Assembly: GCA_003313425.1 (NCBI GenBank)
Contig: NHZP01000016.1
Location: 992,001-1,056,000, forward strand
Direction: 5' to 3'
Length of the DNA stretch: 64,000 nucleotides
Origin: Pseudopyrenochaeta lycopersici
Taxonomy: Eukaryota; Ascomycota; Dothideomycetes; Pleosporales; Pseudopyrenochaetaceae
Part shown: one piece after another, positions 1-11,427 of the stretch
Position numbering within the stretch: position 1 is the first letter of the stretch
Layout of the letters: every line of letters starts with the position of its first letter
Translations under genes and position numbers: made by a program
Notes under the pieces: generated by a model
Databases searched by the model: none
The model's input: only the letters and a program-made list of their open reading frames with translations
Told to the model about the DNA's origin: nothing

Positions 1-1741
1 GGCGAACACCGCAATTACCGCCATCTAGCAACACGAACCCGTCCCTGTCTGTCCGATGATGGGATGGTCTTGTGACCCGACTGCTATCAAACACGGTCGT
101 GGGCAGCGCCACCAGCCACGGGGCTCTTGACCCCGACCAGAGGGTTCAGGGCGAGTCAATGTCTTGCAGCGGGTACCAGACAATGCCTGCATCACTTGCC
201 CACTGCGTTGCATTCCCGCAATGCCATTGACCCTCTTTGCAACTTGCCAATTGGTGTGCATCCCGTGAGCAACTGCTCGCAAGCATGTGAAAGTCGCCAG
301 ATGCAGCTGGCCCTTGGTCAGACTGTCACTCCCCACGGCGCGGCGTGACGGCTGCCCGACTGGGATGCTCTCTCCACACACAATCCCGCCCCGACCAGCT
401 CACGAGACGGATTCCCTTCACACCATCTTGGCTTGGGGCCCAAGGTCATCCACCGATCGTCCTTCCCCGGCAGGTGTCTTATCGTCGTTATCGCGTTGTG
501 GGGGAGGGGTACAATTGCATTGAATAGCCCCTCAACACTCGATTTTGCTTCTCACCCTCTTGGGCTCATTCCTGCTCAGCGCTGCTGCCGCCATCCCCCT
601 CTGACATTGCACAAAGCCGCCAATTACCGCCTGACACCGAACGACTTGTCATCTCCTCGCCCGCCCACGGACAATTAGCTTTCTCATTGTACCCCTCACC
701 CAATCTGCCGACCTGTCCGTTTGAGTGGGCCAGACCGATGCCGAGGGGTACTGCTGATCCATGGCTGACCATGCTCAAGGGCGTCCTCAATATTGCGCAA
801 TCTACTTCTTTTGTTTGGGCAGGCGTGAATTGACGAGTGCCTCACTATCCTTCTCCGTCGTCAGTTTGGTAGAGGAGCCTGGCCTCGTGTGGCTCCTCCA
901 GCTCGCGATCTACCATTTCCGGGGGCTGCGCCTGGGCTGATCAGCCTGATAGGCCAATGTGGGCAGATGACCCTGTCGTTTGCCCACCCCTGCTCCACAG
1001 GGTGTGACACCTGGGAGACCCTGCATCTGCCACGCTCACCAGCTGCTGTCCAACATTGCCAGCTGCATCTCTCGTTTCGAGCCTCTGACAGAAGCAATTT
1101 GGGGCGCACTCCTTGTTATTACCACGTCGTCAATGGCGTCAGGTCCAGACGTCGAGGCAGGCACACGCCCTGTATCACCTTACCAAGTTACCCAGACTGC
1201 TCGCCCTGCCCGAAATAGACCGTATTCTACTCTACAACAGTCAGATGCAAGTGCAGGGGTCAAATGCCATACATCAGCTTGTTGTGGTTATTGCTTGCAA
1301 CAATTGAACAAGTAATATGCTGACACTGGTTCCAATTCGATTGACCACCCTTCGGACGAACCGGTAGTCCGATTATGACGCAGGTCGACTCTAGCCTGCT
1401 GAGCAACGCATCGCCATGGCCTTCTGGTTCTTCTAATCATTCCCACGTGTCCAGATGATCACACGACTATTTCTAGCCTTATCATGGTTTTCGTTCGGCA
1501 ATGCTTCCCAATGTCGCAACACGATCATAATCGCAGTGTCATCGTGCATTACCGCATCTGGCCGAACGGCACGGCGACAGATGCATGAAGATCACACGTG
1601 ACTTCGTGGACAAAGCTTTTCGCGCTATCCCGCGTCTCATTGCAACTTTGTCAACCTTATTTTGACCATCCACTGTCCCCGCCGTCGTCATCATCATTAC
1701 CAGTTGTATCTCATTATGCACTCACCAAGTTGTAATTTGCC
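1..1741. other. Gene-free upstream region
   Basis: No reading frame here resembles a protein I recognise; the open frames are short and overlap on both strands. The stretch is moderately GC-rich and pyrimidine-rich. Its right end must hold the promoter and 5' leader of the SWIM-domain gene that starts at 1742. A non-coding transcript cannot be excluded. Confidence 0.5.
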
Positions 1742-2635
1742 ATGTCGTCGTCAATGTCGCCCACCTCACGCCGCTTCGTGACCGAGTTATTGAAGTCATT
1801 GTCTGAGCTTTCGCAGTCCAACGATATTGCCGTAGAAGAATCGAATCCGCTTGCTGCTGTGCCTGAGAAAGCGAAGAAACAGCTCATCTCCCTACAGGTA
1901 TTGTTTCCAAATGAGTTCGTACCCGCACTCGATCTGCTTGATCGGCGACTCGTCACTCGTTTTCAAATCTGCCATGGCGAGCAGGTTACTGCACCTATTG
2001 TAGGGGATGATCGGCATGCAAACAAGCGGATATGGGCAGACAAGGGAGCACAGAGGGATGAAACAGGCTTAAACAATGAGGATTCTGTATTACCAGTAGT
2101 TGGCCACACTCATTACCACGATCTTGACGCATGTGCTGCAAATGCCTCCAACGTTGCTACGGAAGACCAGACAATGACAGACGCTCCCAACCCGGAGGAC
2201 ACACTAGCACCACGAACTGCACATGACGAGCAATCCACAGTGTATTACGTCCGTTCTGCCCAACAACGCTCCTCTCGCTTCAGTACATCCTACGACACAA
2301 CCACATCCTACGAAGTGCGCCTTCAGGCGTGGAACTGCTCATGTCCTGCCTTTGCGTTTGCTGCATTCCCGGCTGTACACCCTGAACCTCCAACCCAACC
2401 ATATGAACGCCCGGATGAGGATAACGCTGCAACAGGACAGTCTGTGGACGACGCAGTGGATGGCTCGTGGATTTTCGGTGGTATTAGCTTAGGCGAAGGA
2501 ATGCCGCCGGTCTGCAAGCATCTCCTGGCGTGTGTGCTTGCAGAGAATTGCAGCGGCATGTTTGGTGCGTTTGTAGAACAAAGGCATGTCAGTGTGCAGG
2601 AAGCTGCGGGATGGGCTGCGGGATGGGGAGACTGA
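1742..2635 (+). CDS. SWIM-type zinc finger protein
   Basis: Single-exon gene of 297 aa. The C-terminal half carries a SWIM signature: Cys199-x-Cys201 followed, after a long insert, by Cys258-x-His260 (PPVCKHLLACVL). The segment between is acidic and probably disordered. SWIM domains bind zinc and mediate protein or DNA contacts; the small fungal proteins of this layout resemble Sws1/Shu2-type partners of Rad51 paralogues, which act in homologous recombination, but that specific role is inference from the domain and size only. Residues 1-75 look helical; 85-165 is low complexity. The start was chosen at the first ATG, directly after a pyrimidine-rich leader; there is no in-frame upstream ATG. 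It converges with RPN8 across about 410 bp. Confident as a gene and for the domain, less so for function. Confidence 0.8.
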   Translation: MSSSMSPTSRRFVTELLKSLSELSQSNDIAVEESNPLAAVPEKAKKQLISLQVLFPNEFVPALDLLDRRLVTRFQICHGEQVTAPIVGDDRHANKRIWADKGAQRDETGLNNEDSVLPVVGHTHYHDLDACAANASNVATEDQTMTDAPNPEDTLAPRTAHDEQSTVYYVRSAQQRSSRFSTSYDTTTSYEVRLQAWNCSCPAFAFAAFPAVHPEPPTQPYERPDEDNAATGQSVDDAVDGSWIFGGISLGEGMPPVCKHLLACVLAENCSGMFGAFVEQRHVSVQEAAGWAAGWGD

Positions 2636-3047
2636 GGACTTGCATGGATAGACTGCGTGGATTTGATGCGAGTTTCAGAACATGGATTCGCTGCATATGA
2701 TACCCAGCCGCAGCAGCACGGTTTCAATGACATTATGCTATTTTCTTGTCACGGTTGCGAATTCATCGTGCGAGCATAATGAGTTTCCCCTCTTTCACCT
2801 GCCGTGCTAACAATTAGATCAATAAGCCCGGTTGGGCAGCAGAGGTACGAGCGTAGATTCTGAGCAATGTTTGTGGTCATGTTGATTCTATCATGTTTTT
2901 CATGCCATAAATGGTCGTAGCATGGCCATTACCCTTGCTTCCGCAGGCGATGCAAACGTGTGGTGCACTACGCAATCTATCGTACGAAAATATTGCTCAG
3001 ACACTTGAAGGCCTACTCTATCGGTGATTGCTCCGCCTTCTCTTCGC
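2636..3047. other. Convergent intergenic region
   Basis: The space between the 3' ends of the SWIM gene (plus) and RPN8 (minus). It should hold both polyadenylation regions. I see no gene in it. Confidence 0.5.
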
Positions 3048-4318
3048 TCAGCCCTTCTTCTTCTCCCCCTCCTTGCCCTTTTCCTTGCCCTTTTCGCTCT
3101 CTTTGGCGTCGCCATTCGCTTTCTCGTCCTTCTTCTCTTTCTCGCCATCCTTGGCGTCGTCCTTCTTCGCCTCCTTGTCCTCCGCCTGCTGCTTGTTTTG
3201 GATCTTGTTCTCTATCAAGTCGTGGAAAGCGGTTATCGCACGGATCAAACTCGACAAGTAGATGGCCATCAGCTGGTCATTTGTCTTGATGCTCATGGCA
3301 CGCGCAAGCTCCCCATTGTCAATGACGCCTGCTTGCCCTGCTGCGGTCCCAACACCGTTTGTTGCGCCGCCTACAGGTGTGGCCTTTGGCGTTGACAGAT
3401 TGGGGAGTAGGTTGAATACGTCCTGTAGGTTGCCGAGGATGGCATGGTTGACGGGAAGGTCTTCGTCGAGAACTTTTTGCAGGTACTGCCCGATGTCGCG
3501 TAACCGCAGGTGCAGACCTTGGAGAGATTGTAGTTGTGAGGTTATGCGGGTGGAGAGCGTACCGACGGCAACGTCGCGGATGTCGCGGAGGAGATGCTCA
3601 ACGCCGATTTCTTCTGCTTCCTCGGCTTCGATTATTGAGGGCGTGTGAACAAACGTCTTGGAGGTTGTTGTGCCGTCCTAGCAGTCTATTAGCACGAGCA
3701 TACCACACATGGTCCCAATTCTGAGCTTGAGCACAATGCCGCCACGACGCTGGTAAGCCTGGAGCACTCACATCCTTGATCTCCTCCACTGCAAAGTAGG
3801 CGTCTGTCGGTACGCCGACCTCTTTCGGCTGCACATCAATGATGACCAGTAGGGGGTTCGGCGTGTAGCGTTTGAACAGCTCGTTGACCTCCAAATCCGA
3901 TGCCCGCAGCTTCGGCCCTGTGTGATACCAGCCGATGAGCTTCTCCCGCGCGTTTACCTTCTTGAACATGTCGTTCATCGACTCGACGTAGTTGTGGTCT
4001 AAGAACCATACTGAGGGGTCTTTCTCGTCTTCCTCGAATGGCACTGCTCATGTGTTAGCCCAGAGAAACGTCGCCCGCCGTAGCGAATTTGGTGCAGGCG
4101 GCAAACAAGACGCTCAAGAGCCACGCACCAGCAAAGCTGTTCGACACCCGTACGTTCTTGCCGTCATTCTGTCCTAGCAGTACACCGACTACTCGTTTCC
4201 GTGTTCCTTTTGCTTGTCGGCCGTAGTGATCTGCTGCGGAGAGGAGCACGAGAGGCGCGACCGAGACGTTGCGGGTCACGAGTGACAGCGTCTCTGCTGT
4301 TGTGGCGGGCATCTTCAA
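3048..4318 (-). CDS. RPN8: 26S proteasome regulatory subunit RPN8 (PSMD7)
   Basis: Three exons, minus strand: 4318-4129, 4043-3772 and 3677-3048; introns are GT-AG and phases close to give 363 aa. The product is the non-catalytic MPN-domain partner of the deubiquitinase RPN11 in the 19S lid. The N-terminal half has the MPN fold ([25 protein letters not shown]); the place of the JAMM metal motif reads [13 protein letters not shown], so the second histidine is Gly and the site cannot bind zinc, as known for this subunit. The C-terminal half has the conserved helical region ([43 protein letters not shown]) and ends in a Lys/Glu-rich tail of about 45 residues. An internal ATG two codons in (4312) could be the true start. 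It lies in tandem 489 bp downstream of PEX16. Identification is very secure. Confidence 0.96.
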
Positions 4319-4807
4319 CGTGTGCGCTCAGTGTAGCCGGAGGGGGAGGGGGAGGGGCGGAGAAGGCGATAATGGCGGGGTATATTTGAGGTGGTCGCTC
4401 GTGTAGATGGTGTTGATGCGGCTCTAGGATGTGCATCGAAGCTTTCGGAACTGTGAGATGCGCACAGGCCCAAGCTCCACGCTAGGCAATCGAGGCGTGC
4501 GTCAGTGTGAGACTGGGGCAAAGCCAACATGTCAATGAAGATTGTGGATTCAGAGTAGAGTCCAGATGTGGAGATTTTTGCTCTACAACTATACGCAGGC
4601 TGACTTGAACATGTTCTGCCAAAAATCGTCTCAAAATTATTGGTATCTCAAGAAGGTATCATGTACACTACCACCATGCTAAGGACGGCAATGCTGTCAG
4701 GAAAAAACAAGAAATCCGCCCAGCATTATCAGTGAATGAGGAAGCTCGTGGCATGGTTGACCCACAATGCCTGCCAGATCAACCAGTACAAATGAAATAT
4801 ACAGAGT
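4319..4807. promoter_or_regulatory. RPN8 upstream region
   Basis: A 489-bp tandem gap between PEX16 (ending at 4808) and RPN8 (starting at 4318), both on the minus strand. It includes a purine-rich run of G4-5A repeats near 4338-4358, very close to the RPN8 start. It must contain the RPN8 promoter; I did not find a clear TATA box or a proteasome control element. Confidence 0.4.
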
Positions 4808-6110
4808 TTACATTGTGGCTGTCGGGAAGTAGTACTGGTCCCACAGGAACTCATAGTCATCAATAACGCCACCGACCATGTCTAGAAGAGGCTTGTTCTT
4901 GAGCTTTCCAGTTATCGAGTGTATCCAGGCCCTGGTCGTAGTCAGCACATGCGTAGCGCATTCCCCAGCGAAGCACACTCACTTTGTGATATTCTCATAG
5001 AAAGCACCACGCATCACCCACCAGCCCAGTGCCCATCCTCGCTTCTTCAACTCTTCCCTTTCTAGTCCAGTCAAGCCTCGTAGTCCACCAGCTAGCCGCT
5101 CTTGGAAGTCCTTCTTTGCTAGCTGTCGTGCGCCATACTCGAGGCTTGCACCTATCAGCCATGGCCGCCAGCTCTTCCTGTCACCACTGAAATGCTGCAT
5201 GGCCAAGGCGGAGACAACAGGGCGTAAGATGTACAGTGCTTCTGCCAGCTCGCCCTTCCCGCTGACACGATGCAGTAGCGCTTTTGGCGGCTTGATGTCG
5301 TCTGCTGTAAGCACCTTTGATAGAAGATAGCTCGAGATATCCGATGAATCCGGCAGACTCGGCATCGACAGACCTGTCCTCGGCATCGTCCAGTTCTCTG
5401 CCTCGACTGAGCCCTCACTCGGCGGGGTATCCATTCCATCCGCCGAGGCCGAAGAATCCTCCAACGAACTCGGATCAATTTCTCTCTGTGGCAGTGGAGG
5501 CGACAACAACGGTCTTGAGTTTGTTAACCGCAGCAGCAGCAGCCGACACACTGCTTTGACCACTTCCAGCAGTACGACAACGCGCCATCGCACCTTCTCA
5601 CCCTTCCGCTTTGCCGCCATCTCCCATAGCAGCTCGGTGTATTGAATCATCTGGAGGACCAGCGCGAGTCGCTTGTATGTCGGCGACTTCTGCGTCCAGA
5701 ACTTGGTGTATCGGTGGTGCGGGGTGACAGGATGCCGTCGCGTTCCTGGCATTTGCGCCATGGCTTTTCCAAGAAGGGAATCATGGTACAGGGCGAGTAG
5801 CTGGACACCGCTATGCACTGTGTCCATGTCAGCGGCCGCGCCTCGCGTTACGGCTGGACGCCAGACTTACGAGATTCAGACGCGATTTCAGACTCGCGGA
5901 AGCGTCCTATGTAAAGTCAGTGGCTTCCAGGACACTTGTACAAGTAGCTACAGGATGCGCACCAGGAATAATGTACGTCAGCGACCGCAGCGCCGACTCA
6001 ATCTGTGACACGGCGCTGCTGTTCTTGGTGATGAAGTCAGAGTACATGCCCAGCCATCTCGGGGGCAGCGAGAGCACCTCAGTCGTCCTCTGCGTCGCCT
6101 GCTTGTACAT
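4808..6110 (-). CDS. PEX16: Peroxisomal membrane protein PEX16
   Basis: Four exons, minus strand: 6110-5963, 5906-5871 (36 nt), 5817-4983 and 4931-4808; GT-AG introns of 51-56 nt, phases closing to 380 aa. PEX16 is an integral peroxisomal membrane protein needed for early peroxisome membrane assembly. Diagnostic segments are present in order: WLGMYSDFITKNSSAVSQIE, LRSLTYIIPGRFRESEIASE, LHSGVQLLALYHDSLLG, a hydrophobic membrane stretch (VVVLLEVVKAVCRLLLLRLT), and the C-terminal LLDMVGGVIDDYEFLWDQYY. The 36-nt exon is essential to connect IIPG to LHSG. The start MYKQATQ was chosen because it is the nearest ATG before the conserved N-terminus; a longer open frame runs upstream without family similarity. 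Divergent from the HD-domain gene. Secure. Confidence 0.94.
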
Positions 6111-6904
6111 TGCTGGTGTCACTCCAGGCAGCTCAGGCCTGGTCTCGAATGTGGTCGCGGCGAGCGGTTGTTGGTGGTGGATTTGTTCGCAGTCCAGGAG
6201 GCTGGCGCGACGTTGGCGACCGAAGGGGGTGAAGTCATCGACATCGCGTATGCCGCCCTGCCGAGGTCCAACATGATCCTCGTCTTCCCCCCGACAGCGC
6301 ATGTCACGTCCCTCTTGCTCATTTTAGGATACGATACAACCACCCTGTACGAATAAGTCAATCTTTGCGATGTAATGCACTCGCTATGCTTGTGACTGGG
6401 AATGACCTTGGGTTCCGGTGAGAGGACCGGTTACCAGCTTCAAAGTTCTTTCACATGGACCCTCAACCGCCCTTTTCGACCCTCAGCATCCTTCGAGAGA
6501 AGCGCATCTGTAGCCTGGCAAGGCGTCTACAATTGAATCTCTTATAGTTCAGATGCGCCTGCCTGAGTCTTATCTTCGTGGCTGACGAATTCGTTGCTCA
6601 AAAGGGCGGTACCTCATCCGAAAAGAGGAAAGCCTCCTCCACATGTGACCACGCGTGTAAGGAAAAACGCGGTGAACTGCCACTTTTGGTCGAGGTTAGC
6701 CTCGACTGATCCATTTTTGCCTTCATCACTTGAGAATTAAACGGCAGCGCTTGCCTGTAACACCCTCTCTATTCTTCTTTCTTGCTCAGTTCGTAGAGGG
6801 TTGCGTCAATTCAAAGCCGTCTACATACACCAAACGCGGTCCCATTCGAACGCACCAATCTTCAAACTACCCTAACATCGAGGTCGAAAGAAACCATTCA
6901 CGCC
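6111..6904. promoter_or_regulatory. Divergent promoter, PEX16 / HD-domain gene
   Basis: A 794-bp gap between two outward-reading genes. It must hold both promoters. The last 200 bp before 6905 are pyrimidine-rich, as usual for leaders here. Open frames inside it (for example 6168-6356) have no recognisable content. Confidence 0.4.
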
Positions 6905-7600
6905 ATGTCAGCCGGCGCCCAAAAAACCATCCCTGTTCCACAAGTCCCAATTCAAAACAAGGACAAAGAGCTCTTTGCATCTGTCAATGCCTTTGTCCAC
7001 GACTACATGTCAAAATATGACAACTCACACGATTACCAGCACATCCTTCGGGTCGTGTCCAACGCCAATCGGATCCTGCAGGCCGAGCTCGAAACCAACC
7101 CATCAATTGCATACGACACAACCACACTGTTTCTAGCTGCGCTATTGCACGATGTAGGAGACCACAAGTACGCCAAACCAGGTGAAGATATCGAAAATCA
7201 AATCGCAAATGTGCTGAAGGAGCGAGGCACGACCGACGAGCTGGCACGCAAGGTGCAAACGATAGCCAAGCACGTATCCTACTCGCATGAAGTCCGCAAT
7301 CCCCAACTTGTCGCCTCAACTCTCCAGAAGTACCCCGAACTTGCCATAGTGCAAGATGCAGATCGTCTGGATGCCATTGGCGCGGTAGGTATAGCGCGGT
7401 GTTTCTCTTTCGGAGCGGCGAAGTTTCCCGATGTGCCTATGAGCAGAGCAATTGATCATTTCGAGGAGAAATTGTACAAGTTGGCCGGTATGCTGAAGAC
7501 GGAAAGTGGGAAGGAGATGGCGAGGAGCAGGAGTAAGGTACTGGAGGATTTCGCTCAGAACTGGGTGGAAGAGACAGATTTGAGCTTCGCCATGGAATAG
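6905..7600 (+). CDS. HD-domain metal-dependent phosphohydrolase
   Basis: Intronless gene of 231 aa. The HD superfamily fingerprint is complete: an early histidine in SHDYQHILRV (His42/His46), the metal-binding pair in LHDVGDHKY (His82-Asp83), and the late aspartate in VQDADRLDAIG (Asp151), followed by RCFSFG. This arrangement matches the small bacterial-type HD hydrolases (YedJ-like) found across fungi. The substrate is unknown; the family acts on phosphate esters of nucleotides or related metabolites. There is no signal peptide or membrane segment, so it is probably cytosolic. The start is the first in-frame ATG, preceded by a CA-rich leader. Confidence 0.88.
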   Translation: MSAGAQKTIPVPQVPIQNKDKELFASVNAFVHDYMSKYDNSHDYQHILRVVSNANRILQAELETNPSIAYDTTTLFLAALLHDVGDHKYAKPGEDIENQIANVLKERGTTDELARKVQTIAKHVSYSHEVRNPQLVASTLQKYPELAIVQDADRLDAIGAVGIARCFSFGAAKFPDVPMSRAIDHFEEKLYKLAGMLKTESGKEMARSRSKVLEDFAQNWVEETDLSFAME

Positions 7601-8286
7601 GGCAAAGATTCTTCAGTAGTAAATGCTACTCTGCTGAATATTGTGAAGTACCAAGTGGCTTCTTTGGTACCGACGATGTATTCAATAATGCCCACAATCT
7701 TTTACTTGGTGTAATTCCTGTTTCTCGAAACTCATTCTTCTGAACTCCTTTCCGTGCTCTTTCAAATGGCCATGACAAGATTTGGAGTATTGACGCCGAC
7801 GATCCCAACAATAAGTCTTCATTGTCATCCCACATCACCCATCGTCAACTCCGCTATTCTCTGCACCTCATGCGACACTTTCCCGGCTTTGTCACAAATA
7901 GTCGAAAATTAATCTACAATTCGTAGCATCACAATTTGCCCGGGCAAGAAAATGGCCTCATACAATATTGTAAACCTGAGAGTGGCCTCTCTCCTTGGAA
8001 AGCTTGGTATTTCTTTAGTTTCCATTTCGTAGGTTGTTGCCGAAGATTGCAAGAGCCCACGTTGGACATGGAAGCTCAACTTATATGTCAGACTTGGTAG
8101 CCATTGTGCGTAAGTGGTGAGATAGAGAGACAAGAAGTCGCAAACAGCTCATAGGCTTTTGAATCGATGATCGATAGACTCGGTATGGAAGAAACGGGGC
8201 AATCGTGCTTGACAGCTGCGAGGAAGACTCAACGAATTGCTTCATCACGCAGGTGCAATACCATCCCCAAGGTAAATCCACAAATC
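7601..8286. other. Intergenic region
   Basis: The gap between the HD-domain gene (plus) and the convergent 2EXR gene (minus). I see no gene. An open frame at 8081-8299 on the minus strand directly follows the 2EXR stop codon but shows no domain; it could be part of a longer 2EXR product if an unseen intron exists. Confidence 0.4.
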
Positions 8287-8901
8287 TCAACAATTCCAAG
8301 GTTTTTTCTTTGACTGCCTGGCTCCTACGATGTATATGGGATCAGGGCTGTCAAGATTTCTGCCGTAATTCCAAACCACGGCTGGATGGCCATTCCACAT
8401 AGGCTTCATTCCGCTTTGTCCAAACTGGCCATGACAGCCCCGAACGAGTACACAATCACTATCGAAGTTGATATAAGCTTGAGCGGTGGTCGTCTTGGTC
8501 GGTGCACCCTCATTGATATCTATCCACTTGCCACCAAGGAGTCTAGAAGCCTCAAATCTTGACTCGCGGTTAACAGCGAAGAACCTGGGATATTTTTTGC
8601 TCATCGTGATCTTGAACAATTTTCTGTGCTGGTAGATGGATATATTTCGACAGGTCACATTCCGAGAGTCCTCTTGTAATGCGAATGCCCAGACCTGAGC
8701 GCGGAGCTCAGCTGGTAGTTGCGGAAAAGGGTGAAATGTCCTCTGCTCTGGCTTTCTCACAGCCAGTGGCAATGCCATCTTCTGAAAATATAAGCACATC
8801 GTCGGTTGAGCTAATAGGTACAAAATTCTGTCAATTAGACCAGACATAGTGAGAGGTTTGGATGGAACAGTCGCAAGCGGTCCCACACTACCGCAGTCCA
8901 T
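8287..8901 (-). CDS. 2EXR domain protein
   Basis: Open frame of 204 aa. It carries the 2EXR pattern of filamentous fungi: an N-terminal F-x-x-LPxELRxxVWxxAL block (FHPFPQLPAELRAQVWAFAL, from about residue 57) and a downstream VNRESRFEASR block. This family is large, lineage-expanded and of unknown biochemical role; some members are linked to heterokaryon recognition. Translation may begin at an internal Met (MALPLAVRKP, residue 43) just before the domain. The C-terminus ends shortly after GHPAVVWNYG, which is short for the family, so either a final exon is missed or the copy is truncated. It borders a gene-poor region, which fits an accessory gene. Confidence 0.65.
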   Translation of the reverse strand: MDCGSVGPLATVPSKPLTMSGLIDRILYLLAQPTMCLYFQKMALPLAVRKPEQRTFHPFPQLPAELRAQVWAFALQEDSRNVTCRNISIYQHRKLFKITMSKKYPRFFAVNRESRFEASRLLGGKWIDINEGAPTKTTTAQAYINFDSDCVLVRGCHGQFGQSGMKPMWNGHPAVVWNYGRNLDSPDPIYIVGARQSKKKPWNC

Positions 8902-10129
8902 AATGCTGGAGAAAGAATGGCATGCGCTATGTTTACATCTTTATCTTCACAGTCTATATTTGAAGGATTTTTCCTCTTCGGTTGAGTAGAAAAAGCACAA
9001 CAGCCTCCTAATGCCAGCATTATGTGGCGCACTTGGCGTCCATCAACACAGTGCTAGGCAAGGCAGCTGAGCCCCACGCTGGCTTTACGAACGTGGGGTC
9101 ATTTTATGAGAACCAATCGATATGCATCCAAGGGCAACGCTGGACACAGATTTATTTGTTTACAATCCAGGGATGAAACATAGGTGTTAGGCGGGGTGGG
9201 AAGTTTTGGCTCCATGCTGCGGCGGAGGAGAATAACTACCTAGTCGTATATTTTCGCCAGGCCAGTTCATATAGGTAATCTAAAGCCACTACAACACTTT
9301 AAACAGAAATATATTCCGTGGCGGCCTTCTTTAGTGGAAGAAGGGGCGGCAGCCTGGTAAGGAGGTGGCACTCTCTATCAATAGGGGATGTCTATGCGCA
9401 AGACTCGAACTTGATGTGCATGTTTGCAGCCAGCGAACAACTATATGTCCTCAGGCTTGAGAAATTTCTAAAATTATGACCGCGTGTTATCTCTTGTGGG
9501 ATTGTAGCGAGGTAGTCCCACTGAATAAGACCGCCTATCTACGGCACATATTCTGCTAAGTGAAACTTTCGGAACCTCTGCTATCATTTTAAGGACATGG
9601 GTGCCAGTATGACTTACTCCCCGTAGATCCAGTGGCATAGCTTAACCACCAAAGTTCTACTCTGCAGGTAGCTCGGAAATGTTTAGAAATCTGTTTGTAC
9701 GCGAAGTCTTAAACTGTGACCTTTTCATCCCTCAGCTAACCGAAAATCAGATAAACTATCCGGAGATTGCCTCAATAAAATGTTCAGAGGAGTTTGGTCC
9801 GGATAGTCTATGATCTCTTTATTAGGCTATGTAGAAGCACGTAGTGTTCGTTACTGACCCCGAAATCAACATCTAACCCCTGGAGAATCATGACTCGGAT
9901 TCTTAAGCCTGGTCTGATTCTTGTTAAAATATTTTAAAAAAAAAAAGGCTTCAACTCACTGAATCTTGAGTTGACAAGGCAACGACCATGTTAGACGAAG
10001 GCAGGTAAGGTTGCTCAAAAGGTGCCGCGTATAGCGTGGAGGAGAGGTAGACATTATCAAGGAAGCAGCAAAATTGCTGGAATTACAGTCAAGTATAGAA
10101 ATATGTATCGACAATTGGTTTGAGGTCTC
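8902..10129. other. Gene-poor region
   Basis: About 1.2 kb with essentially no open frame above 60 codons beyond the first 130 bp. AT-rich words and many scattered stops on both strands suggest decayed sequence. I recognise no transposon terminal repeats or coding relics until the regulator relic that begins at about 10130. Confidence 0.5.
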
Positions 10130-10486
10130 AAGTTTGATTGCATCGGTAAGTCTGCCTCTTTGATATGGCGTAAGACGCTCTCAATTCCGCTACCCATCTC
10201 GATTCGGCGAACAAGCACGTGCAACTCATTGTCGTGCCTCGTTTTTGTGACGTTGAAAGGCTCGAAATAAGCTTCGTTTTGGAGTTGTAGCTCGTCGTGC
10301 TTGCGCTTCAGGGCGGCCCTCTGAGCTTCGGCTGGCCGGGGAGCGGCGTAGTGGCATGTTGACGAGCGTTTTACGCATTTATAACAACTTAGGTATTGTT
10401 AATTAATTTTTACCTCGCGCTCGGCATTCATCACACGCAGACATGATGCGGTCACGCCGCGCTGGAAGGGGGCAATGGTCTCGCAT
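10130..10486 (-). pseudogene. Relic of a Zn2Cys6 transcription factor N-terminus
   Basis: Read on the minus strand from an ATG at 10486, the sequence gives a run ending in SACDECRAR, the first half of a Zn(II)2Cys6 cluster. An AT-rich piece of about 40 bp then breaks the frame. The frame resumes as LSCYKCVKRSSTCHY, the second half of the cluster, followed by QRAALKRKHDELQLQNEAY and LVRRIEMGSGIESVLRHIKE, the coiled-coil linker that follows the cluster in a fungal regulator family common in Dothideomycetes. The third zinc cysteine and the usual KxxCxGxRP segment are absent. After about residue 100 the similarity stops. No downstream regulatory domain is found on this strand, so I call it a decayed fragment. 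It could be one exon of a gene whose rest was lost. Confidence 0.7.
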
Positions 10487-11427
10487 TGGCGACTTGGTCT
10501 ATTGAGGCTCTGTAAAAGCATCATGTAATTCAAAAAAATGGTCTCTACGGCGATTGAATGAGCATTGCGGAGTTACTTGCAATTGCCACCACGCAGGGAA
10601 TCCGGTCCCTCCACATAGCCTATTCTATTTAATCGAGCATCTGTCCCCGTCCAGTCAGCTGTACGCATCTATCAAACTCGCCTAGCCTAAATAATTACAG
10701 TATCTTTTAATAAGCAAGTAGATTCACTGAGTTGGATAGGGACATCGTCAAGCTTAAAGGGCCGTTTCGACAGACGATGTTCTGATGACAACTGCCATAA
10801 GTGACACGACCGCAGTGGCCGTTCTTGTGCAGTCCTAGACCTGTTTCTTGTTCATGCTAAATCAAATGCTCACGTGTTCTGGTGAATGGCATTGTAGTGC
10901 CTGCCCTGTTGTCCTCAATCTTAAAGGGATACTCTTATTGGATGAAGACTTGAACTCGCCAGCCAACAGCACGAATTATACTCGACTGCGACACTATGAC
11001 TCCTCATCGCAGAGAGGCCTTCATTTAATCCCAGTCTATCGCTCTATGCAGGATAGTTTGCGTAGCAATCTGCTGGAGTATTTGGTTTAACATGTCAGCC
11101 GGCCGAAGTTTGTCAGAGGTAGTGAAAAGTGCGTGCGAAGCAACGATGCCTCGTAGAGTGACACAAGAGCACGAGTCATAAGGGGGTGGTCGTTGTATAG
11201 GTGTTTCCACAATTTATGCTGACCAGGCAATTACGCCTAGACCACCCCACAGGTGGGCTCGCCTATGATGAGGGGCACGACGTCAACCGTGATCAGGCGC
11301 TTGATGGCTGGAGTCATTTCCGTATTTTCCGCCCTCGTGGCAAAGTTTCTATGAACGTCAAGCCCAATATCAATGATAACAGTTTCACAGGTGTTCTTTT
11401 TATCCTCTTCGACAATGAGCTTGCACC
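10487..11427. other. Gene-poor region upstream of the Zn2Cys6 regulator
   Basis: No recognisable coding content apart from short frames. It probably contains the promoter of the regulator starting at 11428. TA-rich words around 10680-10720 would fit either a promoter or mutated repeat DNA. Confidence 0.4.

Noticed and set aside
2900..3148. Arg/Lys-rich minus-strand frame that could look like a nuclear protein
   Set aside because: It is a shifted reading of the Lys/Glu-rich tail of RPN8, same strand, different frame.
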